From positions 657 through 64,656 of the forward strand of contig DDTN01000017.1 in assembly GCA_002344355.1 (NCBI GenBank): DNA of 64,000 bases. Direction: 5' to 3'. The notes under the pieces are model-generated. The model did no database searches, was not told where the DNA came from, and saw only the letters and a program-made list of their open reading frames with translations. A program made the position numbers and the translations under genes. Of the stretch, positions 16,022-24,244 are shown one piece after another; positions within the stretch are counted from its first letter, which is position 1, and each line of letters starts with the position of its first letter. Origin of the DNA: Proteobacteria bacterium UBA2363. GTDB lineage: Bacteria > Pseudomonadota > Gammaproteobacteria > Xanthomonadales > UBA2363.

Positions 16022-16363
16022 ATGGCCAAGTACCTGATCTCGTTTCCCGCCGCCGCCCTGGTCGTGACCGAGGCGGAAATGCCGGCGGTGGTCCGCGACT
16101 CGCATGCGGTGATCGAGGCGGCCAAGGCGGCCGGCGTGTACGTGTTCGGCGGCGGCATCGACGCCTCGGTGCCGCCGGTACGGGTGGCGGCCGACGGTGC
16201 CGTGATCGATGGCGGCCATCCCGGCGGCCCGCAGCTCGACGGGGGCTTCGCGGTGCTGGAGCTGCCCTCGCGCGAGGCGGCGATCGCCTGGGCGGCGCGC
16301 CTGGCCCGGGCCTGCCGCTGCGACCAGGAAGTGCGCGCGTTCGGCTTCGATCCGATGTCCTGA
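16022..16363 (+). CDS. YCII-related domain protein
   Basis: This 113-residue protein is a single YCII (ferredoxin-like) domain. It shows MAKYLISFPAAAL, an HAVIEAAKAAGVYVFGGGI helix-strand unit, and REAAIAWAARLARACRCDQEVRAF. Such domains occur in small stand-alone proteins of unknown function, sometimes next to sigma factors or VOC proteins. ATG 16022 is chosen because the upstream open frame (from 15917) has no ribosome-binding site. Confidence 0.8.
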   Translation: MAKYLISFPAAALVVTEAEMPAVVRDSHAVIEAAKAAGVYVFGGGIDASVPPVRVAADGAVIDGGHPGGPQLDGGFAVLELPSREAAIAWAARLARACRCDQEVRAFGFDPMS

Positions 16364-16566
16364 TCCCGTCGGCGTCCGGGCCGGAGGGCGGGGACGCCGG
16401 GCACCCGGCCGGCAGGACGACCTGCGCGGGTGTGGCCCGCGGGCGCGGGATCTTCCGAATCGGAGGAGGAGAGGGCGGCCGGGCAGAGGCCGACCTGGCA
16501 TGCCTTCCGGCGATACACCCCACCGGCGGGAAGGACCCGGCCATCGGCCCACGAGGAGACCGCAGC

Positions 16567-16977
16567 ATGGACCGCAGCACCTACGTCGCACTGGCCCGTC
16601 GTGCGTCGGACCTGGTAGACGACGCGCGCTACCCCGAAGCGATCGCGTTGTTCGAGGAGATCCTCGCCGGCGAGCTGCCGGACTTCGACAAGGGCATCAC
16701 CTGGGTGAACATCGCCACCGTGCGCGACAAGCAGGGCGACACCGCGGCGGCGCTGGACTGCCTGGATACGGCGCTGGCCTTCGAGCAGGGGGCCGGGAAC
16801 TGCTTCATCGCGCAGCACCGCGCCGCCTACCTGTCGAAGCTGGGCCGGCATGCCGAGAGTGCCGCGGCCTACCGGGCGCTCCTGGAACGCACCGACCTGC
16901 GTGTCGAGGACGCCGAGGTGTTCCGCGCCAACCTCGGCACCCTCGAACGGCTGCAGCGCGAGCGTTCGGCGCCCTGA
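16567..16977 (+). CDS. Tetratricopeptide-repeat protein
   Basis: This 136-residue protein has about three TPR-like helical pairs: the first around DARYPEAIALFEEILAGE, the second DKQGDTAAALDCLDTALAFEQ, and the third KLGRHAESAAAYRALLERTD. It is a soluble scaffold-like protein without a signal or catalytic motif. ATG 16567 has a GAGGAG-type ribosome-binding site upstream. Confidence 0.82.
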   Translation: MDRSTYVALARRASDLVDDARYPEAIALFEEILAGELPDFDKGITWVNIATVRDKQGDTAAALDCLDTALAFEQGAGNCFIAQHRAAYLSKLGRHAESAAAYRALLERTDLRVEDAEVFRANLGTLERLQRERSAP

Positions 16978-17043
16978 GCGCCATGGCGTCGGGATTGGCA
17001 GGAACGGTGCGCCGCTGCATCCTGCGGCCGTAGGCTTGCCGCC

Positions 17044-17538
17044 ATGATCATCCGCCCAGCCACCCCGGACGATGCCCGGGCGATCGCCGCACTGATCGCC
17101 GGTTTCCAGCGCGAGCTCACCGTCGATCCCGACGGCGCTGGCGCCGAGGGCTTCCTGGCTTCGGTGTCGGAGGCCGCCGAACGGCGCTACCTGGCGTCGC
17201 CGCGTTACCGGTTCCTGGTCGCGGAACGGGCGGGGGCACTGGCCGGCTTCATCGCCCTGCGCGATGGCAGCCACCTGTTCCACCTGTTCGTCGCGGCGCC
17301 GCACCAGCGCACCGGCGTGGCGCGGATGCTGTGGCAGCGTGCCCGGGACCTGGCCGGGCAGGAGCAGCCGGGGGGCATCGTGGCGTTCACGGTGAATGCC
17401 AGTCCCGGTGCCGTGGCCGCCTACCGCGCCTTCGGCTTCCGGCCGGCCGGCGACCTCGTGGAGCGCGATGGGATACGCTTCCTGCCGATGCGGCTGACGG
17501 TCGCGGCCGCGCCAGGCACTGAGGAGGAAAGCCCATGA
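17044..17538 (+). CDS. GNAT family N-acetyltransferase
   Basis: This 164-residue acetyl-CoA-dependent transferase shows IIRPATPDDARAIAALI at the N-terminus, the acetyl-CoA loop variant LFVAAPHQRTGVARMLWQRARD (RTGVAR in place of Q/RxxGxG/A), and a C-terminal VNASPGAVAAYRAFGFRP strand. The acceptor is unknown. It overlaps the next gene by 4 bp (ATGA), indicating translational coupling. Confidence 0.9.
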   Translation: MIIRPATPDDARAIAALIAGFQRELTVDPDGAGAEGFLASVSEAAERRYLASPRYRFLVAERAGALAGFIALRDGSHLFHLFVAAPHQRTGVARMLWQRARDLAGQEQPGGIVAFTVNASPGAVAAYRAFGFRPAGDLVERDGIRFLPMRLTVAAAPGTEEESP

Positions 17539-18254
17539 TCCGGTTCCTCATCGCCGCACTGGCCGCGGCGGCGGTCCTGGCTCCGGTGCCCGGCCGGGCG
17601 TCCGCACCGCCGCCCTCGGCCGAGGTCTTCGAGGCGCTGATCCTGGCGCGGATCTCGGCGTTCGCGGACGGCGATGCCGAACGCTATGGCGCCCTGCTGG
17701 CCGACGGGTTCGTGCACGTCTCCGACAGTGGCGTGCGTCGGTCCCGCGCCGACATGCCGGCCTATGTGCGCAGCCACGGCGGCCACGGCGCGGCGGTCCG
17801 GTACCGGGTCGAGGCGCTGGACTGGCGACCGTTGGGCGGCCACGTGCTGGTCGACAGCGTGATGGTCGAGCAGGCGCCGGCGGCCACCGCGCGCTGGGTG
17901 GAGAGCAACCTGTTCCGTGTCCAGGACGGGCGCTGGCTGCTGGTGCATCACCAGGAGACGCCGGTCGTCGAGCCGGCCCGGGCGATCGCCGTCGATGCGG
18001 ACGTGCTGGCCGGGTACGCCGGCCGCTACGACTACGGCGACGGCCTGGTCGATACGGTGAGCCTGGACGGCGACGTGCTCGGGGTCAGCGATGGCGGACC
18101 GCCGGCGCGCCTGGTCGCGGTGGCGCGGGACACCTTCAGGGTGGACGGTGCGGGCGGCGTGCTGGTGTTCCTGAGGGACGAGACCGGCCGGGTCGCCGGG
18201 CAGGTCTTCGTGCCCCCCAACGGCCAGGTGGCGAGCTCGCGGAAGCTGCCCTGA
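17535..18254 (+). CDS. Secreted NTF2-like (SnoaL/DUF4440) protein
   Basis: This 239-residue protein has a signal peptide (about 1-23). Next comes an NTF2-like domain, ILARISAFADGDAERYGALLADGFVHVSDSG and RWVESNLFRVQDGRWLLVHHQETPV. The C-terminal beta-rich segment (about 155-239) begins LAGYAGRYDYG, as in the DUF3471-like tails of serine hydrolases. It is probably periplasmic; an enzymatic role is not shown. Translationally coupled to the GNAT gene. Confidence 0.78.
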   Translation: MIRFLIAALAAAAVLAPVPGRASAPPPSAEVFEALILARISAFADGDAERYGALLADGFVHVSDSGVRRSRADMPAYVRSHGGHGAAVRYRVEALDWRPLGGHVLVDSVMVEQAPAATARWVESNLFRVQDGRWLLVHHQETPVVEPARAIAVDADVLAGYAGRYDYGDGLVDTVSLDGDVLGVSDGGPPARLVAVARDTFRVDGAGGVLVFLRDETGRVAGQVFVPPNGQVASSRKLP

Positions 18255-18362
18255 CGCGGCATCGCGTCTGTCTGGCGCATGCGGGGATTCCGCCGGGCGG
18301 CTTGCCGCGGGGCCGTTCGCCGGCGACACTGCGGCGCAGCCTTCCAGCCCCCCGGAGTCGCC

Positions 18363-18638
18363 ATGCGTGCCTTGCCCTGCCTGTTCACCGTCGCCGGCGT
18401 CCTCCTCGTCGGCACGGCCTGGGCCACGCAGCCGTCGGAGGGACCGCGCACGCTGGAGCAGTGCGCGGCCCTGCTGCCGGCCGGCCAGGTCTATTCGTTC
18501 GAGATCACCGGCAGGGTCGATGCCACCGGCGAAGCACCCGTGCTGTCCGGGCAGATGTCGGTGAGCGATGGCACCGAGCTGGACCGGTCGGAGGAGACGG
18601 CTGCGTTCCAGCAATGCCTCGCGGCCCTCATCCGCTAG
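18363..18638 (+). CDS. Small secreted protein
   Basis: This 91-residue protein has an N-terminal signal peptide (MRALPCLFTVAGVLLVGTAWA) and a short mature region with two cysteines (EQCAALL and FQQCLAAL), which could form one disulfide. The family was not recognised. ATG 18363 follows a GGAG site; the frame also opens at 18279. Confidence 0.68.
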   Translation: MRALPCLFTVAGVLLVGTAWATQPSEGPRTLEQCAALLPAGQVYSFEITGRVDATGEAPVLSGQMSVSDGTELDRSEETAAFQQCLAALIR

Positions 18639-18719
18639 GGTGGGGATGGACGTGCCGCAGCGATCGACCTGGGGCAGGCGGCACCGGCCAGCCCCGGCTT
18701 GCGCGCATCGCCCGTGGCG

Positions 18720-19424
18720 ATGAGGCCCGCGATCGGCGCGGCCCGCGCCCGCGCCACGGTCGTCCCGGCCGTCGGGACGAGGGCGCTGCTGCTGGTGTTG
18801 GCCGGCGCCGCCGTCCCCGCACCGTGCGCGCCGGAATACGCGGACGTGGATGCCTACGTTGCGGCGACGGCGGGTCCTGGCGCCCGGGTGCTGAGCGATC
18901 GGCACGGCGGCCAGGTCTACGGCGTGGCGCAGTGGATCTGCAGCGACGGTGCCGCCTGCGCGACGCCCGGGGAGACACTCGCCATGCTCTTCGTGCTGCA
19001 CGGGACCGGGACCGGCCTGTCGGAGGAGGCGCGTTCGGCCGCGTTCGTGTGGCAGGCGTCGGCGAAGACCCCGGTGCTGGATGCCGTCGAAGCCAGGGGA
19101 CCGGACCGCTTCGAGGTTTCCCTGCACCGCTTCGCGCCCGTTGGGCGCCAGGTCTTCAGTTTCGCCCGGCAGCAGGAACAGTGGCGCCTGGCGGGCATGG
19201 AGGTGGCGTTCCTGACCCTGGACGCGGCGCAGGGCGACGAGGCCGTCGGTGACAGCGTGGACAGCGTCTCGGTGGACTACCCGGGCGGCCGCATCGTCCA
19301 TGCCGTGCACCGGAACAACCGCCCGCATGCCCGACGCGAATGCCCGATGCCGCCGCGCGAGCTGCCGCTGGCGGTCGTCGACCTGTTCGCGGCGGACCTG
19401 GCCGCGGACTGCCCGTCCGACTGA
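18720..19424 (+). CDS. Hypothetical exported protein
   Basis: This 234-residue protein has a hydrophobic N-terminal segment (RALLLVLAGAAVPAPCA) that could be a signal peptide or lipoprotein-like signal (ending near Cys). No lipobox is clear. The mature part is beta-rich and mixes DAYVAATAGPGARVL with a C-terminal CPMPPRELPLAVVDL. Family unknown. Start codon choice is uncertain; a TTG at 18699 is the alternative. Confidence 0.6.
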   Translation: MRPAIGAARARATVVPAVGTRALLLVLAGAAVPAPCAPEYADVDAYVAATAGPGARVLSDRHGGQVYGVAQWICSDGAACATPGETLAMLFVLHGTGTGLSEEARSAAFVWQASAKTPVLDAVEARGPDRFEVSLHRFAPVGRQVFSFARQQEQWRLAGMEVAFLTLDAAQGDEAVGDSVDSVSVDYPGGRIVHAVHRNNRPHARRECPMPPRELPLAVVDLFAADLAADCPSD

Positions 19425-19469
19425 ACCCGGACGTTCCCCCGACAGAAACCCGTACGTCGACCATCGGCC

Positions 19470-20012
19470 ATGCAGATCGGACTGATCCGCCACTTTCCGG
19501 TCACCGAGGCCATGCCGCGGGGATGGCTGAGCTCGGACGACCTGCACCAGTGGCAGCAGCGCTACGACGCCGCCGAGCCGGTGCTCGGCGACTTCGACCT
19601 GGGCGGCGTCCAGTGGCAGGCCTGCCTGTGCAGCGACCAGCCACGCGCCATCGCCACCGCCGCGAGGGTCTATGGCGAGGGCGTCGAGCACACGGCCCTG
19701 CTCAGGGAGGCCCGTTTCGCGCGCTTCCGGACCGGCGGACTGCGCCTGCCGTTCGGCGCCTGGAAGTGGCTGCTGCGGCTGTCCTGGATGAGCGGCCACG
19801 CATCGCAGCGGCACTGTCGCGACGAATTCCGGACCCGCGTCGCCACGGTCGCCGACCGCCTGGTGGCGATGGACCGGGACGTGCTGGTGGTGTCGCACGC
19901 CGGCATGATGGCCTGGCTGGGCGCCGCGCTCCGGCAGCGCGGCTTCGCCGGACCGTCGTTGCGGGTCGCGCGCCATGCGCAGGCGTACCTGTACCGTCGG
20001 CAATCGCGATGA
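19470..20012 (+). CDS. Histidine phosphatase superfamily protein
   Basis: This 180-residue protein resembles phosphoglycerate-mutase-like phosphatases. The catalytic motif LIRHFPVTE lies at the N-terminus, CSDQPRAIATA corresponds to the second conserved region (SxxxRAxxTA), and VVSHAGMMAWLGAAL carries the second histidine. The usual RHG is RHF here. The substrate is unknown. The stop codon overlaps the next gene (ATGA). Confidence 0.85.
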   Translation: MQIGLIRHFPVTEAMPRGWLSSDDLHQWQQRYDAAEPVLGDFDLGGVQWQACLCSDQPRAIATAARVYGEGVEHTALLREARFARFRTGGLRLPFGAWKWLLRLSWMSGHASQRHCRDEFRTRVATVADRLVAMDRDVLVVSHAGMMAWLGAALRQRGFAGPSLRVARHAQAYLYRRQSR

Positions 20013-20554
20013 GCGGCGGGTCGGGGCCTGCCCAGGCATCGGGTGCCGAAGGCGCCGGGCGGGCGGCCAGGGGCATCGACCTGCGCGTCGACGACCTGTC
20101 TTCGCCGGATGTCCAGGCCCTGCTCGCCGGCCATCTTGCGGCGATGCGCGGCCACTCGCCGCCAGGCCTGGCCCATGCCCTGGCGATCGAGGACCTGCGC
20201 CACCCGGACATCACCGTCTGGACCGCCTGGTCGCAGGGCGTGCTGTGCGGGTGCGGGGCGCTCAAGCGTCTGGATGCGGACAGTGGCGAGATCAAGTCGA
20301 TGCGCACGGCCGAGGGCTTCGTCCGGCGGGGCGTCGGCCAGCGCCTGCTGGATGGGATCGTCCAGGCAGCCGTCGCCCGTGGCTGGCAACGCCTGTACCT
20401 GGAAACCGGCACCGGCGCGCCGTTCGCTGCCGCGCATCGGCTCTACCTGCGCAACGGTTTCCAGTGGTGCGGTCCGTTCGGGACGTACACGGCCAGTGGC
20501 TTCAATCTCTTCATGACGCGGTCACTGGCGGCGGAGCCGCCAGCGCCCGACTGA
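20009..20554 (+). CDS. GNAT family N-acetyltransferase
   Basis: This 181-residue protein has a disordered N-terminus (residues 1-22). The GNAT fold then follows: LRVDDLSSPDVQALLAGHL, WSQGVLCGCGALKRLD, the acetyl-CoA loop RRGVGQRLLDGIVQAAVARGW and the motif B/C region LYLRNGFQWCGPFGTY. It resembles the YpeA/PA4866-type small-molecule acetyltransferases. Coupled to the histidine phosphatase gene by a 4-bp overlap. Confidence 0.88.
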   Translation: MSGGSGPAQASGAEGAGRAARGIDLRVDDLSSPDVQALLAGHLAAMRGHSPPGLAHALAIEDLRHPDITVWTAWSQGVLCGCGALKRLDADSGEIKSMRTAEGFVRRGVGQRLLDGIVQAAVARGWQRLYLETGTGAPFAAAHRLYLRNGFQWCGPFGTYTASGFNLFMTRSLAAEPPAPD

Positions 20555-20693
20555 GCGCGACTGCCTCTGTCCAGCCGCGCCGGGCTCGGGTACGCTGCCG
20601 GCCGCCGCGCGGGCCGAAGGCCGGGCGGTCCAGGGGACGCTGCCGGCACGTGCGGTGCACACGGCAGGGATGACGTGGCCGGGGAGGGCGACG

Positions 20694-21542
20694 ATGCGGG
20701 GCATGATCACCGGGCTGGGCCTGGCGCTGGCGGCGTCGTCGGCGCCCGCGGCGGCCGATGCGGCCAGGGTTTCCGTGGGCGATGTGGCGATCGCCGTCCC
20801 GGCGCCGGCGGGTTTCGCCGAGATCACCACGAAGATGACCACGCTGCATGCGCTGTCCCGGCGCATGGTGGCGCCCGACAACATCGAGTTCGCCGCCTTC
20901 ATTCCGCGCGAGGATGTCGATGCCGCCCTGGCCGACACGCTGGCCGCGCTGCCGCGCCGGTTCTCTCTGCAGGCCGGCCGTCACCTGGTCGGCCCGCGGG
21001 TCGCGCAGCCCGATTTCCAGCGCCTGAAGCGGGCGCTCAGGGAAAGCGCGGTGGCCCTGGGCAGCCGGGCCGTGGCGGCGCTGTCCGAGCCCATGCGCGA
21101 CCTGGCCGACGACCTGGCCGCGGAGTCCGGCAGCCGCTTCTCGATGGCGGTGCGCGACATCGAGACGCTGCCGGCGCACCACGAGGACGCGCACTCGCTG
21201 TCCTACTCCATGCGGGTCCACCACGACATGACCGACGCCCGGGGCAATCCGGCCCCCTTCGTCTCGGTGGCGACCGCGACCCTCGTGCACGTGCGCGGCA
21301 AGGTGCTGTTCCTGTACGCCTTCGGCGAGGCTTCCGACCTGGACTGGAGCCGGCGCGCCGCCGCCGACTGGGCGAGCGCGCTGCTGGCCGCGAACCCGGC
21401 GCCGCCACCGGCCGGCGCCGGCCAGGACCCGCGGGTGCAGCGCGCCCCCCTGAAGCGCGGCATGCCGTGGCTGGATGCCGCGATGCTGGCAATGCTCGGC
21501 CTGGGCGTGCTGCTGTTCCGCAGCATCCTGCGACGCAGCTGA
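20694..21542 (+). CDS. Exported protein with C-terminal membrane anchor
   Basis: This 282-residue protein has a signal peptide (about 1-23), a mixed alpha/beta middle region and a C-terminal transmembrane segment WLDAAMLAMLGLGVLLFRSIL (about 258-278). Most of it would lie in the periplasm. The central part (RVSVGDVAIAVPAPAGFAEI and AVRDIETLPAHHEDAHSLSYSM) was not matched to a family. ATG 20694 has a GGAGGG site upstream; the frame opens earlier at 20655. Confidence 0.72.
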   Translation: MRGMITGLGLALAASSAPAAADAARVSVGDVAIAVPAPAGFAEITTKMTTLHALSRRMVAPDNIEFAAFIPREDVDAALADTLAALPRRFSLQAGRHLVGPRVAQPDFQRLKRALRESAVALGSRAVAALSEPMRDLADDLAAESGSRFSMAVRDIETLPAHHEDAHSLSYSMRVHHDMTDARGNPAPFVSVATATLVHVRGKVLFLYAFGEASDLDWSRRAAADWASALLAANPAPPPAGAGQDPRVQRAPLKRGMPWLDAAMLAMLGLGVLLFRSILRRS

Positions 21543-21639
21543 TGCGGCCCGCCGCGGACCGATCGATCCACCCGCCGCGCAGCAGGTTCGCTGGCGACCG
21601 GGATTCTTTTTCCTTCGCTACCCGACCGGGAGTCACGAC

Positions 21640-21966
21640 ATGGCACACCCCAATCCGCCGCGCCTGTTCGGCCTGCTGCTCGCCCTGCTGGGCGCCGCCC
21701 TGGCGGTGGGCGGCATCGGCCTGCTGAGGGCCGGCGACAGCGCCTACTTCCTGGTGGTCGGTCTCGGTGCGGTCGCCGCCGGCGTGCTGATCGCGCTGGG
21801 CCGGCTGCTGGGCGCCTGGGCGTACGGGGCGACCCTGGTCGTGGTGGTGGTCTGGTCGCTGGCCGAAGTCGGCGCGGACCTGCCGGAGCTGCTGCCGCGC
21901 GTCGCCCTGCCGATCCTGATCGGCGTCTACGTGTTTTCCGGTCGTATCCGTGACCGCCTGGCCTGA
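21640..21966 (+). CDS. Stand-alone mGDH-type membrane domain protein
   Basis: This 108-residue protein is almost entirely hydrophobic, with four transmembrane segments: LFGLLLALLGAALAVGG, AYFLVVGLGAVAAGVLI, LLGAWAYGATLVVVVVWSLAEVG and LPRVALPILIGVYVF. The WAYG...VWSLAEVG...LLPR pattern is that of the N-terminal membrane anchor of PQQ-dependent quinoprotein glucose dehydrogenases. The PQQ beta-propeller domain is absent here and not in the window. The next gene overlaps its end by 17 bp. Confidence 0.75.
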   Translation: MAHPNPPRLFGLLLALLGAALAVGGIGLLRAGDSAYFLVVGLGAVAAGVLIALGRLLGAWAYGATLVVVVVWSLAEVGADLPELLPRVALPILIGVYVFSGRIRDRLA

Positions 21967-22543
21967 CGGACCCCGCGGCGGCACCGGGCCCGCCGGGCCG
22001 CGCGGGCGTACGCCGATCCTGGTAGCGGTCGGCGCGCTGGCGGTCCTGGGCGCCGGATTCGCCCTCTGGCAGCGTTCGGATGCCACCGAGGCCCGGTCCT
22101 GCCGCAGCATCGCCGCCGGCCAGGCCAGTGCCGACGGCCGCTTCCTGGCCACGCCCCAGGGCGTGCTCGACACCGGCACCGGCCTTACCTGGAGCGCCTG
22201 CGACAGCGGCGTCGGGCGCGACCCGATCGCCGGCGATGCCGACCTGGGCGAGGCGCAGGCGCACTGCGCGGCGCTGGGCCGGGGCTGGGTGCTGCCGACG
22301 CCGGCCCAGCTCAAGGCCCTGCATGAGGCCCAGGTGCCGGGCGGCACCAAGGTCCACGGCACCGGGGAGTCGGAGCCGGTGCTGGTGCGCCTGAGTCCGC
22401 AGGCGCGCTGGTACTGGACCGGGGCCCGCAGCGGCGAGGACCGCCTTGCCGTGAACCTGTGGGACGGCGCGCTGGGGGGATTCCCGGGCCATGCCCGCTT
22501 CAACATGCGCGCGCTGTGCGTGCGTGCCCCGGCCGCGGGCTGA
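21950..22543 (+). CDS. DUF1566 (Lcl C-terminal) domain membrane-anchored protein
   Basis: This 197-residue protein has one N-terminal transmembrane segment (TPILVAVGALAVLGAGFAL). A DUF1566-type domain follows: DTGTGLTWSACDSG, EAQAHCAALGRGWVLPTPAQLKALHE and YWTGARSG...MRALCVR. The fold is C-type-lectin/formylglycine-sulfatase-like, seen in surface and periplasmic proteins. GTG 21950 start overlaps the mGDH-domain gene by 17 bp, so translational coupling is likely. The window contains two further DUF1566 proteins at 52908 and 53885. Confidence 0.8.
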   Translation: MTAWPDGPRGGTGPAGPRGRTPILVAVGALAVLGAGFALWQRSDATEARSCRSIAAGQASADGRFLATPQGVLDTGTGLTWSACDSGVGRDPIAGDADLGEAQAHCAALGRGWVLPTPAQLKALHEAQVPGGTKVHGTGESEPVLVRLSPQARWYWTGARSGEDRLAVNLWDGALGGFPGHARFNMRALCVRAPAAG

Positions 22544-22588
22544 GCCGTGCGACCATCGCCGGGGCCGGTCGGCCAGGAGGGGGCGAAG

Positions 22589-22990
22589 ATGCGGACCTGT
22601 CACCACGGCGCCTGCCTGTGCGGCGCGGTACGCTTCCGGATCGAGGGAAGCATCGGGCGTTTCTACCTGTGCCATTGCCGTCATTGCCAGAAGGACACCG
22701 GATCGGCCCATGCCGCCAACCTGTTCCTGGCCGACGCCCGGCTGGACTGGCTGGCGGGCGCTGGCGAGGTCCGGCATTTCGCGTTGACCGGCAGTCGCCA
22801 TGCGCGCAGCTTCTGCGCCACCTGCGGGTCGGCGCTGCCCTGGCTGCAGGGCAACCTGGCGGTGGTCCCGGCCGGCAGCCTGGACGACCCGCTGGACCGT
22901 CGACCCGATGGCCACCTGTTCGCCGCCAGCCGCGCCGGGTGGGACCGCGAACTGCACGCGCTGCCGTCCTGGCCCGGCCTGCCGCCGTGA
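22589..22990 (+). CDS. GFA/CENP-V family protein
   Basis: This 133-residue protein has the GFA zinc-site pattern: CHHGACLCGAVRFR, LCHCRHCQKDTGSAHAAN and SFCATCGSAL provide the cysteine ligands for structural and catalytic zinc. Members include the glutathione-dependent formaldehyde-activating enzyme, but most have unknown substrates. ATG 22589 follows GGAGGGGGCG; the frame opens at 22547. Confidence 0.9.
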   Translation: MRTCHHGACLCGAVRFRIEGSIGRFYLCHCRHCQKDTGSAHAANLFLADARLDWLAGAGEVRHFALTGSRHARSFCATCGSALPWLQGNLAVVPAGSLDDPLDRRPDGHLFAASRAGWDRELHALPSWPGLPP

Positions 22991-23039
22991 CCGTCGCAGG
23001 CCCCGGCCGCGTCCGGGCCGGTCCGCGGGGGGCGGGCGC

Positions 23040-23528
23040 ATGAAGCCCTGGGTGCGCCGCCTGCTGGCCGCCGCGCTGCTGGTCGGCGGCTGCGTGGGCA
23101 TCGCCATCCTGGCCGCCAACACCCCGACGCTGTTCGGCCAGGGCGGCATCGTCGTCGTGCTGACGGTGGGCTGGCTGGTCCTGTTCGCGGCGGCCGCGGT
23201 CGCCGGGGTCATGCTGTGGCGCGAGGCGCCCGGCGGCCTTGGCCTCGCCCTCGGGCTCTATCTGCTGCAGGTTCCGGTGCTGGCGACCTCGCCCCTGCAC
23301 TGGACCTGGTTCACGGGCATCCAGGTGGCGGTCCAGCTCGCCGGCGCGGGCCGCGATTCCAACCTGGTCATGAACCTGCACTTCGGCGCCAACGGCCAGT
23401 TCTTCCTGGGCAGCAACGTGGCGGTGGCGTCGTTCGGACTGAACCTGTTCGCGCTGGCGGCCGTCGTGCTGCTGCTGCGCGCCTGGCGGCGGCCGCGCGG
23501 CGGATCGGACGGGGAGGGCAGGGCATGA
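23040..23528 (+). CDS. Membrane protein of unknown function
   Basis: This 162-residue protein has about four hydrophobic segments: LLAAALLVGGCVGIAIL, VVLTVGWLVLFAAAAVAGVML, LGLALGLYLLQVPVLA and ASFGLNLFALAAVVLLL. A short soluble loop (about 92-130, HWTWFTGIQVAVQLAGAG) may be periplasmic. No family was recognised. The gene starts at ATG 23040 after GGGGGGCGGGCGC and sits in a + strand run of unrelated small genes. Confidence 0.7.
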   Translation: MKPWVRRLLAAALLVGGCVGIAILAANTPTLFGQGGIVVVLTVGWLVLFAAAAVAGVMLWREAPGGLGLALGLYLLQVPVLATSPLHWTWFTGIQVAVQLAGAGRDSNLVMNLHFGANGQFFLGSNVAVASFGLNLFALAAVVLLLRAWRRPRGGSDGEGRA

Positions 23529-23580
23529 GCCGCGCACGTGCCGAAGCGGCCGCGTCGAGCGCTGGGCGGGGGCGCTGCCG

Positions 23581-24102
23581 ATGAGCGCGATGCCCACGTT
23601 CCGCCCGGCGACCCTCGCCGACCTTGCGCTTCTGCAGCGCTGGGACGAGGCCCCGCACGTGGTCGAATCCGATCCCAACGACGACTGGGGCTGGGCGCAG
23701 GAACTGGCGCGCTCGCCGGACTGGCGCGAGCAGTGGATCGCCGAGCTGGACGGCGTGCCGTTCGGCTTCCTGCAGCTCATCGATCCCTTGCGCGAGGACA
23801 GCCACTACTGGGGCGAGGACGTCGCGCCGGACCTGCGCGCCCTCGACATCTGGATCGGCGAGGCCGACTTCCTGGGCCGCGGCCTGGGCACGGCGATGAT
23901 GCGCTGGGCGATCGACCGCTGCTTTTCCGATCCGGCGGTGACGGCGATCCTGCTCGATCCGCTGGCCTCGAACCTGCGCGCCCGCCGCTTCTACGAGCGC
24001 CTGGGCTTCCGTGCCGTCGGGCCGCGGCGCTTCGGGCTGGACGACTGCATGGTCTACCGGCTCGAGCGCCCGGACTGGCGGTCGGCCGGGGCCGGGCGAT
24101 GA
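23581..24102 (+). CDS. GNAT acetyltransferase, AAC(6')-like
   Basis: This 173-residue protein resembles the AAC(6')/RimI-type subgroup: FRPATLADLALLQRWDEAPHV, EQWIAELDGVPFGFLQLID, HYWGEDVAPDLRALDIWIGEADFLGRGLGTAMMRW (acetyl-CoA loop GRGLGT), and DPLASNLRARRFYERLGFR. Aminoglycoside modification is not implied by sequence alone; many AAC(6')-like genes act on other amines. Confidence 0.86.
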   Translation: MSAMPTFRPATLADLALLQRWDEAPHVVESDPNDDWGWAQELARSPDWREQWIAELDGVPFGFLQLIDPLREDSHYWGEDVAPDLRALDIWIGEADFLGRGLGTAMMRWAIDRCFSDPAVTAILLDPLASNLRARRFYERLGFRAVGPRRFGLDDCMVYRLERPDWRSAGAGR

Positions 24103-24244
24103 GCGTCGCACGACTGCACCGGCCGGCCTCCGGTACGCGGGGCAGGGCGTGGCGCAAGACCTGCGCCCGGCGCGTCGGCCGGCCGCCGTGGCCTGCGCTC
24201 GACCTCCGCGATGCGGGCGACGACGCGGCGACGGGGACACCGAC

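Noticed and set aside
23581..24102. Aminoglycoside resistance gene
   Set aside because: The fold is AAC(6')-like, but nothing in the sequence shows aminoglycoside specificity; generic GNAT annotation kept.
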